Assembly: GCA_963808775.1 (NCBI GenBank)
Contig: CAWEGR010000005.1
Location: forward strand, 372,001-436,000
DNA from: JACVRW01 sp963808775
Lineage (GTDB): Bacteria; Actinomycetota; Thermoleophilia; Solirubrobacterales; Thermoleophilaceae
Length of the DNA: 64,000 bases
Direction: 5' to 3'
In this document: positions 7,468-16,167 of the stretch, piece by piece
Layout of the letters: each line of letters begins with the position of its first letter
Numbering within the stretch: position 1 is the stretch's first letter
The notes under the pieces: model-generated
The model's database searches: none
Seen by the model: only the letters and a program-made list of their open reading frames with translations
What the model was told of the DNA's origin: nothing
Translations under genes and position numbers: made by a program

Positions 7468-10023
7468 ATGACGAAGGTCGCACTCCGCGGCATCGCGGCG
7501 CGCAAGCTGCGCGCGTTCACCACGTTCCTCGCGATCTTCCTCGGCGTCGCGCTCGTGGCCGGCACGTACGTGCTCACGGACACGATCAACAAGTCGTTCG
7601 AGGAGATCTTCTCCGAGTCGCTCAAGGGCACGGACGTCGCGATCACGGCCAACACCGACATCGCGAGCGACGACACCGGGCCGCCCGCGTTCGACGCGTC
7701 GCTGCTCCCGCGCGTCGAGCAGGTGGACGGCGTGGCCGCGGCGGCGGGCTCCGTGTTCGCCGTCGGCCGCTTCGTCGACGAGGAGGGCGAGCCGCTCACC
7801 CAGAGCTTCGCCCCGAACTTCATCTCCTCGCTGCAGCCCCCGCGCTTCGAGACGCTCGACTACGTCGACGGGCGCAAGCCGCGAACGGCGAGCGAGGCCT
7901 CGCTCGACACGCAGACCGCCGAGACCGCGGACCTGGGCGTGGGCGACACGGTGCGGCTCGCCGGGGCGGAGGAGGTCAAGGAGTACGACATCGTCGGGCT
8001 CACGAAGCTCGGCGACTCGACCAACTTCGGCGGCGCCGGCATCGCCCAGCTCACCCTCACCGAGGCTCAGCGGATCACCGACCGGGTCGACAAGTTCGAC
8101 CAGATCTCGGTGGCGGCGGAGGAGGGCACCTCGCCGACCGAGCTGCGCGACCGGATCGCCGAGATCGTGCCGCCGAACCTGGTGGTCGAGACCGGGGAGG
8201 AGGCCTCGGAGCGCCAGTCGGACGACATCGCCTCGGACCTCGGCTTCCTGCGCATCGCGCTGCTCGTGTTCGCGGGCGTGTCCCTGTTCGTGGGCGCGTT
8301 CCAGATCTTCAACACCTTCTCGATCACCGTCGCGCAGCGCACGCGCGAGTTCGGGATGCTGCGCACGCTCGGCGCGTCCCGCCGCCAGATCCTGAACTCG
8401 GTCGGCTTCGAGGCGCTCGTGCTGGGCGTGCTCGGCGCGGCCGCGGGCCTCGCCGGCGGTCTCCTGTTCGCGCTCGGCATCAACGCGCTCTTCAAGGCGG
8501 TCGGCATCGACCTGCCGAACACGGGGCTCGTGGTCACGGGCCGGACGATCCTCGTCTCGCTGCTCGTGGGCGTGGTCGTCACGCTGGTTGCGGCGCTGGT
8601 CCCGGCGCTGCGCGCGACGCGGGTCACGCCGATGGCGGCCCTGCGCGACGCGGAGCTGTCGGATACGAAGCCCCGCACGCGGCGGCTCACGATCGCCTCG
8701 CTCGTGCTCGGCGGGCTCGGCCTCGCGATGATGCTGGTGGGCCTGTTCGGCGGAATCGAGGACTCGGGGAGCGCGGCGGCCCTGCTCGGGGGCGGCGCGG
8801 TCCTGATCCTGTTCGCCACCTCGCTGTTCTCGCCGCGACTCGTGCGCCCGCTGGCCTCGCTCGCGGGCAAGCCGATGGAGCGCCTGCGCGGGATCACCGG
8901 CAGGCTCGCGCGCGAGAACGCGATGCGCAAGCCGGGCCGCACGGCCACCACTGCCGCGGCGCTGATGATCGGCCTCGCGCTCGTCGTGTTCGTGACGATC
9001 TTCGCCGCCGGCCTCAACTCCTCGATCGCCAAGACGATCGACGAGAGCTTCCGCGGCGAGCTGATCATCCAGAACACGGACGGCTTCTCGCCGATCCCCG
9101 ACGGCGCCGTGCAGGCGGCCGAGGGGGTCGACGGCGTGGCCTCGGTGTCCTCGATCACCTACGGCACGGGCGAGTACAAGGATGCGTCGATCCGCGTGGC
9201 GGGCGTCGACCCCGAGACGGTCAACTCGGTGCTGGCCGTCACGTTCGTCGACGGCGGCTCGCCCGAGCTGCTGAACGGGCTCGGCGAGCGCGGCGCGCTC
9301 GTGGACGAGGCGTTCGCGAAGTCGAACGGGCTCGACGTCGGCGACGAGGTGCGCATCCGGACCCCGCTCGAGAAGACCGCCGTCTACCGGGTCGAGGGCA
9401 AGGTGGAGGGCGCGCTCGACCTCTACGGCAAGATGATCGTGAACGACACGACGCTCGAGCCGCTGTTCGGCGCGGAGCAGCCCTCGATCGCGCTCGTTCG
9501 CACCGAGCATTCGGCGTCGGTGTCCCAGGTCCAGGACGACCTGAAGCAGGCGATCGAGGAGCGCTATCCCACCGCCGAGGTCCAGAACCAGTCGGAGCTG
9601 AAGGAGCAGTCGGAGCAGCAGATCAACGCTCTGCTCGGGCTCGTCTACGCGCTGCTGTCGCTGGCCGTGATCGTGTCGCTGTTCGGGATCGTCAACACCC
9701 TCGCGCTCTCGATCCACGAGCGCACGCGCGAGCTCGGGATGCTGCGCGCGATCGGCATGTCGCGCCGCCAGGTGCGCACCATGGTCCGCTACGAGGCCGT
9801 GATCACCGCTCTGATCGGGGCGATCCTCGGCACGGTGCTGGGCGTGGTGATGGCGGCGCTCGTATCGCGCCCGCTCGCCGACGAGGGCTTCACGCTGTCC
9901 TATCCGGTCGGGACGCTGCTCCTGCTGCTCGTGCTCGCCGCGCTGGCGGGCGTGGTCGCGGCGATCGGGCCGGCGCGCCGGGCGTCGCGCCTGGACGTGC
10001 TCAGAGCGCTCGCCTACGAGTAG
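7468..10023 (+). CDS. FtsX/MacB-like ABC transporter permease (two FtsX modules)
   Basis: 851 residues. It has an N-terminal membrane helix, a large extracytoplasmic domain, three helices with the typical TREFGMLRTLGASRRQ loop, and then a second copy of the same arrangement ending in TRELGMLRAIGMSRRQVR. This is the doubled FtsX architecture common in Actinobacteria for single-permease exporters. It is the partner of the ATPase just upstream. The VOC gene follows after three bases. The frame is intact over its whole length. Confidence 0.93.
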   Translation: MTKVALRGIAARKLRAFTTFLAIFLGVALVAGTYVLTDTINKSFEEIFSESLKGTDVAITANTDIASDDTGPPAFDASLLPRVEQVDGVAAAAGSVFAVGRFVDEEGEPLTQSFAPNFISSLQPPRFETLDYVDGRKPRTASEASLDTQTAETADLGVGDTVRLAGAEEVKEYDIVGLTKLGDSTNFGGAGIAQLTLTEAQRITDRVDKFDQISVAAEEGTSPTELRDRIAEIVPPNLVVETGEEASERQSDDIASDLGFLRIALLVFAGVSLFVGAFQIFNTFSITVAQRTREFGMLRTLGASRRQILNSVGFEALVLGVLGAAAGLAGGLLFALGINALFKAVGIDLPNTGLVVTGRTILVSLLVGVVVTLVAALVPALRATRVTPMAALRDAELSDTKPRTRRLTIASLVLGGLGLAMMLVGLFGGIEDSGSAAALLGGGAVLILFATSLFSPRLVRPLASLAGKPMERLRGITGRLARENAMRKPGRTATTAAALMIGLALVVFVTIFAAGLNSSIAKTIDESFRGELIIQNTDGFSPIPDGAVQAAEGVDGVASVSSITYGTGEYKDASIRVAGVDPETVNSVLAVTFVDGGSPELLNGLGERGALVDEAFAKSNGLDVGDEVRIRTPLEKTAVYRVEGKVEGALDLYGKMIVNDTTLEPLFGAEQPSIALVRTEHSASVSQVQDDLKQAIEERYPTAEVQNQSELKEQSEQQINALLGLVYALLSLAVIVSLFGIVNTLALSIHERTRELGMLRAIGMSRRQVRTMVRYEAVITALIGAILGTVLGVVMAALVSRPLADEGFTLSYPVGTLLLLLVLAALAGVVAAIGPARRASRLDVLRALAYE

Positions 10024-10026
10024 GCC

Positions 10027-10428
10027 GTGGCGGACGCTGTCCCGGTGTCCGGCGTCTCGGAGCTCGTGCTCGAGGTGTCGGATCTCGACGCCGCCGAGGC
10101 GTTCTACTCCGGCGTGCTCGGGTTCCCCGTGGTCGAGCGCTGGCCGGACCGGGACGCGGTCTGGGTGATGGCGGGGTCCGGCACGCGGATCGGCCTCTGG
10201 CGCCCGCAGGTCGGGCTGGCGGGCGGCCGCGGCGGCGCGCACGTCCACTACGCGATGAAGATCGAGGAGAGCGACTTCGACGCCGCGGTGGCGCTGCTGC
10301 GCGAGCGCGGTCAGGATGTGGAGACGATGAAGTTCGGCGACACCCATGGGCGGGCGGCGTACGTGACCGACCCTGATGGCAACGTTGTCGAGCTGTGGAC
10401 GTGGGACGTTGCCGAGCATCTGCGCTGA
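10027..10428 (+). CDS. VOC-superfamily (glyoxalase-like) protein
   Basis: 133 residues with one vicinal-oxygen-chelate fold: the beta-alpha-beta unit SELVLEVSDLDAAEAFYSGVLGF and the closing strand YVTDPDGNVVELW, whose Glu is a usual metal ligand. The first ligand position is not a clear His. The family includes glyoxalases, dioxygenases, epimerases and resistance proteins, and the sequence does not decide between them. GTG start; probably the last gene of the exporter operon. Confidence 0.82.
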   Translation: MADAVPVSGVSELVLEVSDLDAAEAFYSGVLGFPVVERWPDRDAVWVMAGSGTRIGLWRPQVGLAGGRGGAHVHYAMKIEESDFDAAVALLRERGQDVETMKFGDTHGRAAYVTDPDGNVVELWTWDVAEHLR

Positions 10429-11428
10429 TCGCGGCAGGCGCGCGCTGCTGCTGCTGCCCGGTGCGGCGGGCGCGGCCACCCTCGCGGTGGACCCGCAGGG
10501 CGTGCTCACGATCGTCGCCGCCCCGGGCGAGCGCAACGCCGTCGAGCTTGACGGCGCCCTGCCGCCGCACCCCGCCGGCTCGCTGACGGTGCTCGACTCG
10601 GGCGCGCCGCTTGCGCTCGATCCGAGCGCCGGCGCGTGCGCCCCCTTCGGTGGCGGCGCGATCTGCCCCGCCGCGGCGGTGCGCGTCGAGCTCGGCGACA
10701 TGGACGACTCGCTCGCGTCCACCCTCGACACCCCGCTCGAGGTGAGCGGCGGTTCCGGCGACGACGCGCTCTTCGGCGGCGCGGGGCCGGACGTGCTGCG
10801 CGGCGACTCGGGCGCGGACAGCGCCGACGGCGGAGACGGCGACGACGTGATCGAGCTGCGCGACCGGCGCTCGGACTCGGCGCTCTGCGGCCCGGGACGC
10901 GACAGCGTGCGGGCCGAGGTGCTCGACGCGCTCGACTTCGAATGCGAGCTGGTCGACTTCGGGCGCGCCGGCCGCGCCGGCCGCGTGCGGGCGGTGCGCA
11001 GCCGCGGGCGCTTCGTCCCGATTCCCGGCCAGCCCGGCGAGTACATCGACCGGCGCATCCTGCCGAACGTGCTGCACCTGATCCAGCGCTACAAGCTGCG
11101 CATCACCGACGGCTACGCGCTCTGCTGCCACAAGCGGCTCGGCGAGCATCCGCTCGGCCTCGCCGTCGACATCGTCCCGGGCCCGGGCGGCTCGTGGGCG
11201 AAGGTCGGGCGCCTCGCCCGCTGGGCCGAGCCGCGCCAGAACCACACCCGCCCGCCCTTCCGCTGGGTCGGCTACAACGGCGACGTCGACCACGGCGACC
11301 CGGCCCACTGCCAGCTGCGCTACGGCTGCCCGCCGCACCTGCACCTGTCCTGGGCGCATTCCCCCGGGATCTTCGGAAGGCCGGTACGGTCGGTCTGGGT
11401 GTTCGACGTCCTGGACCTGCAGAGATGA
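10376..11428 (+). CDS. Secreted M15-type peptidase with calcium-binding repeats
   Basis: About 350 residues. After a short export-like segment (RRALLLLPGAAGAA) comes a region with GGSGDDALFGGAGPD and GGDGDD, which are RTX-type calcium repeats. The C-terminal domain carries EHPLGLAVDI and HLHLSW, matching the zinc-binding H-x6-D and H-x-H of M15 D,D-carboxypeptidases/endolysins. Probably acts on peptidoglycan outside the membrane. The start is uncertain: the ATG at 10376 overlaps the VOC gene by 53 bases, and a TTG at 10409 is an alternative. It shares ATGA with the next reading frame. Confidence 0.72.
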   Translation: MATLSSCGRGTLPSICADRGRRALLLLPGAAGAATLAVDPQGVLTIVAAPGERNAVELDGALPPHPAGSLTVLDSGAPLALDPSAGACAPFGGGAICPAAAVRVELGDMDDSLASTLDTPLEVSGGSGDDALFGGAGPDVLRGDSGADSADGGDGDDVIELRDRRSDSALCGPGRDSVRAEVLDALDFECELVDFGRAGRAGRVRAVRSRGRFVPIPGQPGEYIDRRILPNVLHLIQRYKLRITDGYALCCHKRLGEHPLGLAVDIVPGPGGSWAKVGRLARWAEPRQNHTRPPFRWVGYNGDVDHGDPAHCQLRYGCPPHLHLSWAHSPGIFGRPVRSVWVFDVLDLQR

Positions 11429-11639
11429 GCGCGCGCCGGATCCTCCCGCTCGCGGCGAAGGTCGGCACCACGCTCCGCTGGAGCCTCTCGGAGGACGCGC
11501 GCACTCCGCCTTCTTCAACGGCCGCGTGGCCGGCAGGGCCCTGCGCCCGGCCCGCTACCGCGCCACGCTGCAGTCCGCCGACGCCGCCGGCAACCGCTCC
11601 GCGGCCCGTCGCGTGGCCTTCCGGATCGTGCGGCGCTGA
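11425..11639 (+). pseudogene. Remnant of a secreted Ig-like/fibronectin-type domain protein
   Basis: The ATG at 11425 opens SARRILPLAAKVGTTLRWSL, then a frame change near 11502 leads to FFNGRVAGRALRPARYRATL and DAAGNRSAARRVAFRIVRR, ending at the TGA at 11637-11639. These are the two ends of a beta-sandwich domain often found at the C-termini of secreted Thermoleophilia proteins. The middle, which usually holds several tens of residues, is missing. Either a real internal deletion has left a decaying gene, or a piece was lost in assembly. No function should be assumed. Confidence 0.55.
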
Positions 11640-11662
11640 TCCCTAGGATCACGGCTCGATCC

Positions 11663-12620
11663 ATGGCGGCTCCCGGACGCACAGCGGAGGACCTGGCCGG
11701 GCCGCTGCTCGAGGGCGACCGGCGGGCGCTCGCCCGGGCGATCTCGCTCGTCGAGAACGACGACCCCGAGGGCTGGGCGCTCGTGCGCGAGGTCTATCCA
11801 CGCACCGGGCGGGCCAACGTGGTCGGGCTTCACCGGCCCGCCTGGCGTCGGGAAGTCGACGATCATCGGCAGGCTCGTCGAGCTTGCGCGTGCGCGCGAG
11901 CGCCAGGTGGCCGTGCTCTCGATCGACCCGAGCTCGCCGTTCACGAAGGGCGCGCTGCTCGGCGACCGCATCCGCCTCACCGAGCACTTCCTCGACCCGG
12001 GGGTGTACATCCGCTCGATGGCGAGCCGCGGCTCCCTCGGCGGCCTCTCGGAGGCCACGCTCCAGGCCGCGCTCCTGATGGACGCCTCAGGCAAGGACGA
12101 CGTGCTGCTCGAGACCGTGGGCGTGGGGCAGGCGGAGGTCGACATCATCGACCACGCCGACACCGTGGTGCTCGCGCTGATGCCGGGCTCGGGAGACTCG
12201 ATCCAGGCGCTCAAGGCCGGCGTCATGGAGATCCCGGACGTGATCGTGGTCAACAAGAAGGACCACCCGCTGACCGACACGATGGTGCGCGAGATCCGCG
12301 GCGTGCTGTCGCTCGGGGACCAGCACGGCTGGCGCGTGCCGATCGTCAAGACCGAGGCCTCGCGCGCGGAGGGGATCGAGGAGCTCGCCGAGAAGATCGC
12401 CGAGCACGGCGAGTACATCCGCGCCGAGGGCACCCTCGACACCCGGCGCCGCCGCAACCTGATGAACGAGGTGATGGCGCTCGCCACGGCGCGGCTGCGG
12501 CGCCGGCTCGAGGAGCAGGTCGGCGATGATCCCGCGGCGCAGGAGCTGCTCGACGAGGTCGTCGCGCGCCGGCTCGACCCGGCCACCGCCGCCACCCGCC
12601 TGCTCGATCGCTCCGGCTAG
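11663..12620 (+). CDS. meaB: Methylmalonyl-CoA mutase-associated GTPase MeaB (single-base frame break)
   Basis: A G3E-family P-loop GTPase that protects and reloads the B12 mutase encoded about 27 kb downstream. The N-terminus (LLEGDRRALARAISLVEND) is typical of MeaB/ArgK. After removal of one extra G at 11825-11827 the frame gives VVGFTGPPGVGKSTIIGRLV, the Walker A motif, then VLSIDPSSPFTKGALLGDRI, ETVGVGQAEVDI and the NKKD guanine-specificity motif. Read uncorrected, the first part loses Walker A. The TAG stop is part of a TAGGCT box before the next gene. Confidence 0.88.
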
Positions 12621-12623
12621 GCT
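12618..12623 (+). promoter_or_regulatory. -10 box TAGGCT overlapping the meaB stop codon
   Basis: TAGGCT, whose TAG is the meaB stop, lies eight bases before the GTG of the CHAD gene: leaderless spacing. Confidence 0.5.
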
Positions 12624-12631
12624 CCGCGCCC

Positions 12632-13511
12632 GTGAGCGAACGGGCGTACCGGCTCCACGAGCGACGAGCCGCTCCCTGAGGGAATCGCCCGCATCGCGCG
12701 CGGCCGCTTCGACCACGCGATCGAGGAGCTCGACGGAACCTCCGGCAGCACGCCGGCCGAGGCCGTCCACAACGCCCGTAAGGACATCAAGAAGCTGCGC
12801 TCGCTGATCCGGCTGGTGCGCGGCGAGCTCGGGCCCGAGCTGGCCCGCGAGGAGAACGCGGCGCTCCGCGACACCGCGGAGCTCCTCTCGGGCGCCCGCG
12901 ACGCCGACGTGATGGTGGAGACGCTCGACGGCCTCGAGCTGCCGCTCGCCGCCTATGGCCGGCTGCGCCAGGCGCTCGAGGCGCATCGGATCCGCACCGC
13001 GGGCGGCGCGCGCGGCCAGGCCGCCGCACAGGCGATCGAGGCGCTTTCGGCCGCGAGGGCACGCGTGGTCGACTGGCCGCTCGAGCGCGACAGCTTCGCC
13101 GTCGTGTCTCCCGGGCTGCGACGCGGCTACCGGCGTGGCCGGCGCGAGCTGAAGGAGGTGCGCCGGGAGGCCACGATCGAGACCCTGCACGAGTGGCGCA
13201 AGCGCGTGAAGGACCTCTGGTACCACCACGAGCTGCTGCGCTTCGTGTGGAGGCCGGTGATGGCGGCCGTGGCCGACGAGGCGCACGAGCTGGCCAACCA
13301 CCTCGGCGACGATCACGACCTCGCGATGCTGCTCGCCTGGGCGCGGGAGCACGCCGAGGCGCCGCCGGAGCTGGTGGACGCCGTCGACGCGCGGCGCGCC
13401 GGGCTGCAGGCGGACGCGCTGCTGCTCGGCGCCCGGCTCTACTCCGAGTCGCCCGGAGACTTCGTCAGCCGGATCGAGTCCTGGTGGGAAGCTGCTCGTC
13501 GCGCTCCTTGA
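12632..13511 (+). CDS. CHAD-domain protein (single-base frame break)
   Basis: About 292 residues once the frame is repaired. It starts VSERAYRLH; one base too many within 12659-12662 must be skipped to reach DEPLPEGIARIARGRFDHAI. The conserved CHAD features follow: HNARKDIKKLRSLIRL, an internal duplication with TLHEWRKRVKDLWYH, and LGDDHDLAML. CHAD is an all-helical domain with conserved His, and it binds polyphosphate granules. Here it stands alone, without the CYTH triphosphatase domain that often precedes it. The 3' end overlaps the convergent YjbR gene by 47 bases. Confidence 0.85.
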
Positions 13512-13827
13512 CGAGCCGCTTCGGAGCAGCCAGCCGCCACGCGTCCTCGATCACCTCGGCGAGCTCCGCCTCGTCGATGTTCGCGAGCCGGACGAGGAAA
13601 TAGCCGTAGCCCTGATAGTGCGGCGTCTCGAAGAAGACGTCCGGCTCCGCCTCGATCAGGAGCTGCTTCTCGCCCTTCTCGACCTTCGCGACGAGCACCG
13701 TGTCGTCGTCGCGCAGGCGGGCGAAGAACTTGCCCCGCACCTTCCACGACGGGGTCCCATAGGAGGTGCCCGCCTCGACGTCGGGGAGCGCCTCCGCGAG
13801 CCGGCGGGCTGTGGCGGCATCGGACAT
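13465..13827 (-). CDS. MmcQ/YjbR family protein
   Basis: 120 residues from MSDAATARRLAEALPDVEAG. The family hallmark TSYGTPSWKVRGKFFARLRD and the closing YQGYGYFLVRLANIDEAEL are visible. This is a CyaY-like fold with a presumed DNA- or ligand-binding role that is not well established. The length matches the family. It is divergent from the phosphodiesterase gene across a 55-base region that holds a strong dyad. Confidence 0.85.
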   Translation of the reverse strand: MSDAATARRLAEALPDVEAGTSYGTPSWKVRGKFFARLRDDDTVLVAKVEKGEKQLLIEAEPDVFFETPHYQGYGYFLVRLANIDEAELAEVIEDAWRLAAPKRLVKERDEQLPTRTRSG

Positions 13828-13853
13828 CGGACGGGCAGTCTTGCACCAGCTTG

Positions 13854-13871
13854 TCTTAGGCATCCCTAAGA
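13854..13871. promoter_or_regulatory. Inverted repeat TCTTAGG-CATC-CCTAAGA (putative operator)
   Basis: Perfect 7-base arms (13854-13860 and 13865-13871) with a 4-base centre, between two divergent genes. It overlaps a TAAGAT box (13867-13872) ten bases upstream of the ATG at 13883. The half-site TTAGG/CCTAA recalls DtxR/IdeR half-sites, but the spacing is too short for a standard iron box. Confidence 0.5.
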
Positions 13872-13882
13872 TGCCGGGCGCG

Positions 13883-15410
13883 ATGGCGGGCAGGATCGAG
13901 ATCTGGGCGGCGCGCGCCTGGAACGTGTTCAACGAGGGGCGGCCCTTCTCGCTCGTGTATCCCGTCCTGGTGCTGCTCTGCGCCGCCGCCGTCGGGCTCG
14001 CTCCGGACGGCTCGCTCTGGCTCGCTCTCGCCGGTGCGCTCGGCCTCGCCGCGGTGCTCGCGTGCTTCCCCTTCCCGCTCCGGACGCGAGCGCTGCTCTG
14101 GCTCGTGGCGCTCCTCTCGGTGCCGCTGCTCGAGCCCTGGCGGGCGCCGTGGCTGCTCGCCGGCGCGCTGGCGGGCTACGTCTTCTTCACGGTGGTCGTG
14201 TGGGGCAGCGTCTACTACCACCTGCGCACGGGCGCGCCCTGGCTGAACGGGCTGCGCTTCTGGCGGCTCGTGCTGACGAACTCGGACCCCACGAGCGGCA
14301 ACGCGCTCGAGCAGGTGCCGAAGCTCGTGATGACGCTGAGCGCGGGCGCGCTGCTCGCCGAGGAGCCCGGGGCGGGATCGCTCGCCCGGATCGCCGCGGT
14401 GGCGCTGCTCGCCGCGCTGGCCGGCGCCCTCGCATGGCGGCGCTTCAGGCGGCGCCTGCCCGTCTACCCGGCGCGCGCGCCGGCGGCGCCCGGGGGCGAG
14501 CCGCTCGCGCGGCGCGTGTACGTGATCGTCGTCGACGGCCTCAATCGCGAGCGGCTCTGGCAGGCGGACGCGCCGGTGCTCGACCGGCTCGCGCGTGAGG
14601 GCACGGAGTACCTCGCGGTCGAGCCGGCGTACCCGGCCCGCACGGTCGTCTGCTTCTCCTCGATGCTCACGGGCGCGGAGCCGCGCGAGCACGGCATGCG
14701 CTCGAACTTCGCGCCGCGGCTCGGCGTCCGCGTGCCGTCGCTGTTCGAGGTGCTCGAGCGCGAGGGCCGCCTGGGCCGCCTCGTGGGGATCGCCCACCTG
14801 CTCGACCCGTTCGGCGAGGACGTGGTTCGCTCCGTCACGTCCGTCCAGCCGACCGCCCGGATCGACCACTCGCTCTGCGCCGAGGGGCGCCGCGTCGTCG
14901 AGGAGGAGGATCCCGACCTGCTCGTCCTGCAGCTGCTCGCAGCGGACCAGCTCGGACACGTGCGCGGCGTGCGCAGCCCGGAGTACCTCGACCAGGTCGC
15001 CGAGAGCGACCGCCACGTGGGTGACTTCCTCGCGTTCCTCGAGGAGCGCGGCAGGCTCGAGGACGCGACCGTGATCCTGATGGCAGACCATGGCCAGGGG
15101 CGCGGCATCGGCGGCCACGGCCACCTCGACTGGGGCGAGCGTCCGGTGCCCTTCATCGTGTGGGGGAGGGGCGCCGTCCCCGGCGCGCAGAGCCGCGAGC
15201 CGCGCAACGTCTGCGAGCTGGCGACCACCGTCGCGGCGCTGCTCGGTGTCCCGGCTCCCGAGGCCGCGCGCGGGCGGCCGCTCGTGCCGGTGCTCGATCC
15301 TGGGATCGAGCGCGCTCGCGCGGAGGCCGCCCGCTGCCTCGCGATCGTGGTCGCGCGGGACGAGGAGGCGGCGCTCGGCGGCGTCCTGGCGGGCCTGCCG
15401 GACAGGCCTG
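13883..15410 (+). CDS. Membrane-anchored type I phosphodiesterase, reading into a GT2 N-terminus
   Basis: Residues about 15-190 contain several hydrophobic segments. An alkaline-phosphatase-superfamily domain then begins at RRVYVIVVDGLNRERLW, with the presumed nucleophile Thr in YPARTVVCFSSML and metal ligands in LMADHGQG and GHGHLDWGERPVPF. It resembles the nucleotide pyrophosphatase/phosphodiesterase family. After LVPVLDPG the same frame continues into CLAIVVARDEEAALGGVLAG, the first strand of a GT2 glycosyltransferase, and the frame is then lost near 15405-15412. Without a frame repair the uninterrupted frame would run on to 15703 with no protein sense. The start could also be the ATG at 13871. 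Confidence 0.75.
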
Positions 15411-15414
15411 CGGC

Positions 15415-16167
15415 ATGCCGGTCGACGTCCTCGTGGTCGACGACGGCTCGACGGACCGCACCCCCGCGATCGGCCGCGAGCACGGCGCGCGGGTGGTCTC
15501 GCACCCCGAGGGACGCGGTCTCGGGGCGGCGCTCCGCACCGGCCTCGAGCTCGCCCGCGACGAGGGCTACGCGGCGGCGGTCTACCTCGACGGCGACGGC
15601 GAGTACGCGCCGGCGGACTTCGAGCGCGTGCTCGATCCGGTGGCGCGCGGGCGGGCCGACTACGTGCTCGGCTCTCGCTTCCTCGGCCGGCGCGAGGGGA
15701 TGAGCTGGCACCGCGGGATCGCGAACCGCGGCACGAGCGCGCTCATGGGAACGCTGATGGGCACCGTGACGAGCGACGCCCAGACGGGCTACCGCGCCCT
15801 CTCCGCCCGCGCCCTCAGGTCGGCGCGGATCCGCCACGACTACAACTACGCGCAGGTGCTCACGCTCGCGCTCTGGGGCGCCGGCATCGACGCGGTCGAG
15901 GTGCCGATCGACTACCGCCGCCGCACGACCGGCAGCTCGTTCGTGCGCTATCCCGCCTACCTGCGCCGCGTGGCGCCCGCGATCTGGCGCGAGTGGAGGA
16001 GCTCGCGCAGGACCAGGGCGGCGAGTGCCACGGCGATCGCGGCGGCCAGCCAGTACGGCCAGCCGCCGCCCGGCTCGAACAGCGGGAACACGTCGACGAG
16101 CGGCCCGAACGGCGCGTCGGGGCGGCCGGTCACGAACGAGCCCGAGCCGAGCCGGACGTCCGCGTAG
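15415..16167 (+). CDS. GT2 family glycosyltransferase, polyprenyl-P-mannose synthase-like (frame break at N-terminus)
   Basis: VDVLVVDDGSTDRTPAI is the nucleotide-sugar binding strand, VYLDGDGEYAPADFE carries the DxD metal site, and SDAQTGYRALSARAL is typical of DPM1-like enzymes. The true first strand (CLAIVVARDEEAALGG) lies in the preceding frame, so about one base is missing (or two too many) near 15405-15412 and the protein is probably a C-terminal fusion to the phosphodiesterase. The last 70 residues overlap the convergent membrane gene and look non-natural, suggesting the real stop is also displaced. Likely role: transfer of a sugar to a lipid carrier used by the neighbouring GT39-like protein. 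Confidence 0.75.
   Translation: MPVDVLVVDDGSTDRTPAIGREHGARVVSHPEGRGLGAALRTGLELARDEGYAAAVYLDGDGEYAPADFERVLDPVARGRADYVLGSRFLGRREGMSWHRGIANRGTSALMGTLMGTVTSDAQTGYRALSARALRSARIRHDYNYAQVLTLALWGAGIDAVEVPIDYRRRTTGSSFVRYPAYLRRVAPAIWREWRSSRRTRAASATAIAAASQYGQPPPGSNSGNTSTSGPNGASGRPVTNEPEPSRTSA

Noticed and set aside
10027..10428. Methylmalonyl-CoA epimerase
   Set aside because: Same VOC fold and size, but the metal-binding residues and neighbourhood (exporter operon) do not support it.
7336..11058. Very long antisense open frames, e.g. a 1240-residue minus-strand frame opposite the FtsX permease and VOC/M15 genes
   Set aside because: Arg/Glu/His-rich shadow translation of well-supported plus-strand genes; long stop-free antisense frames are expected at this GC content.
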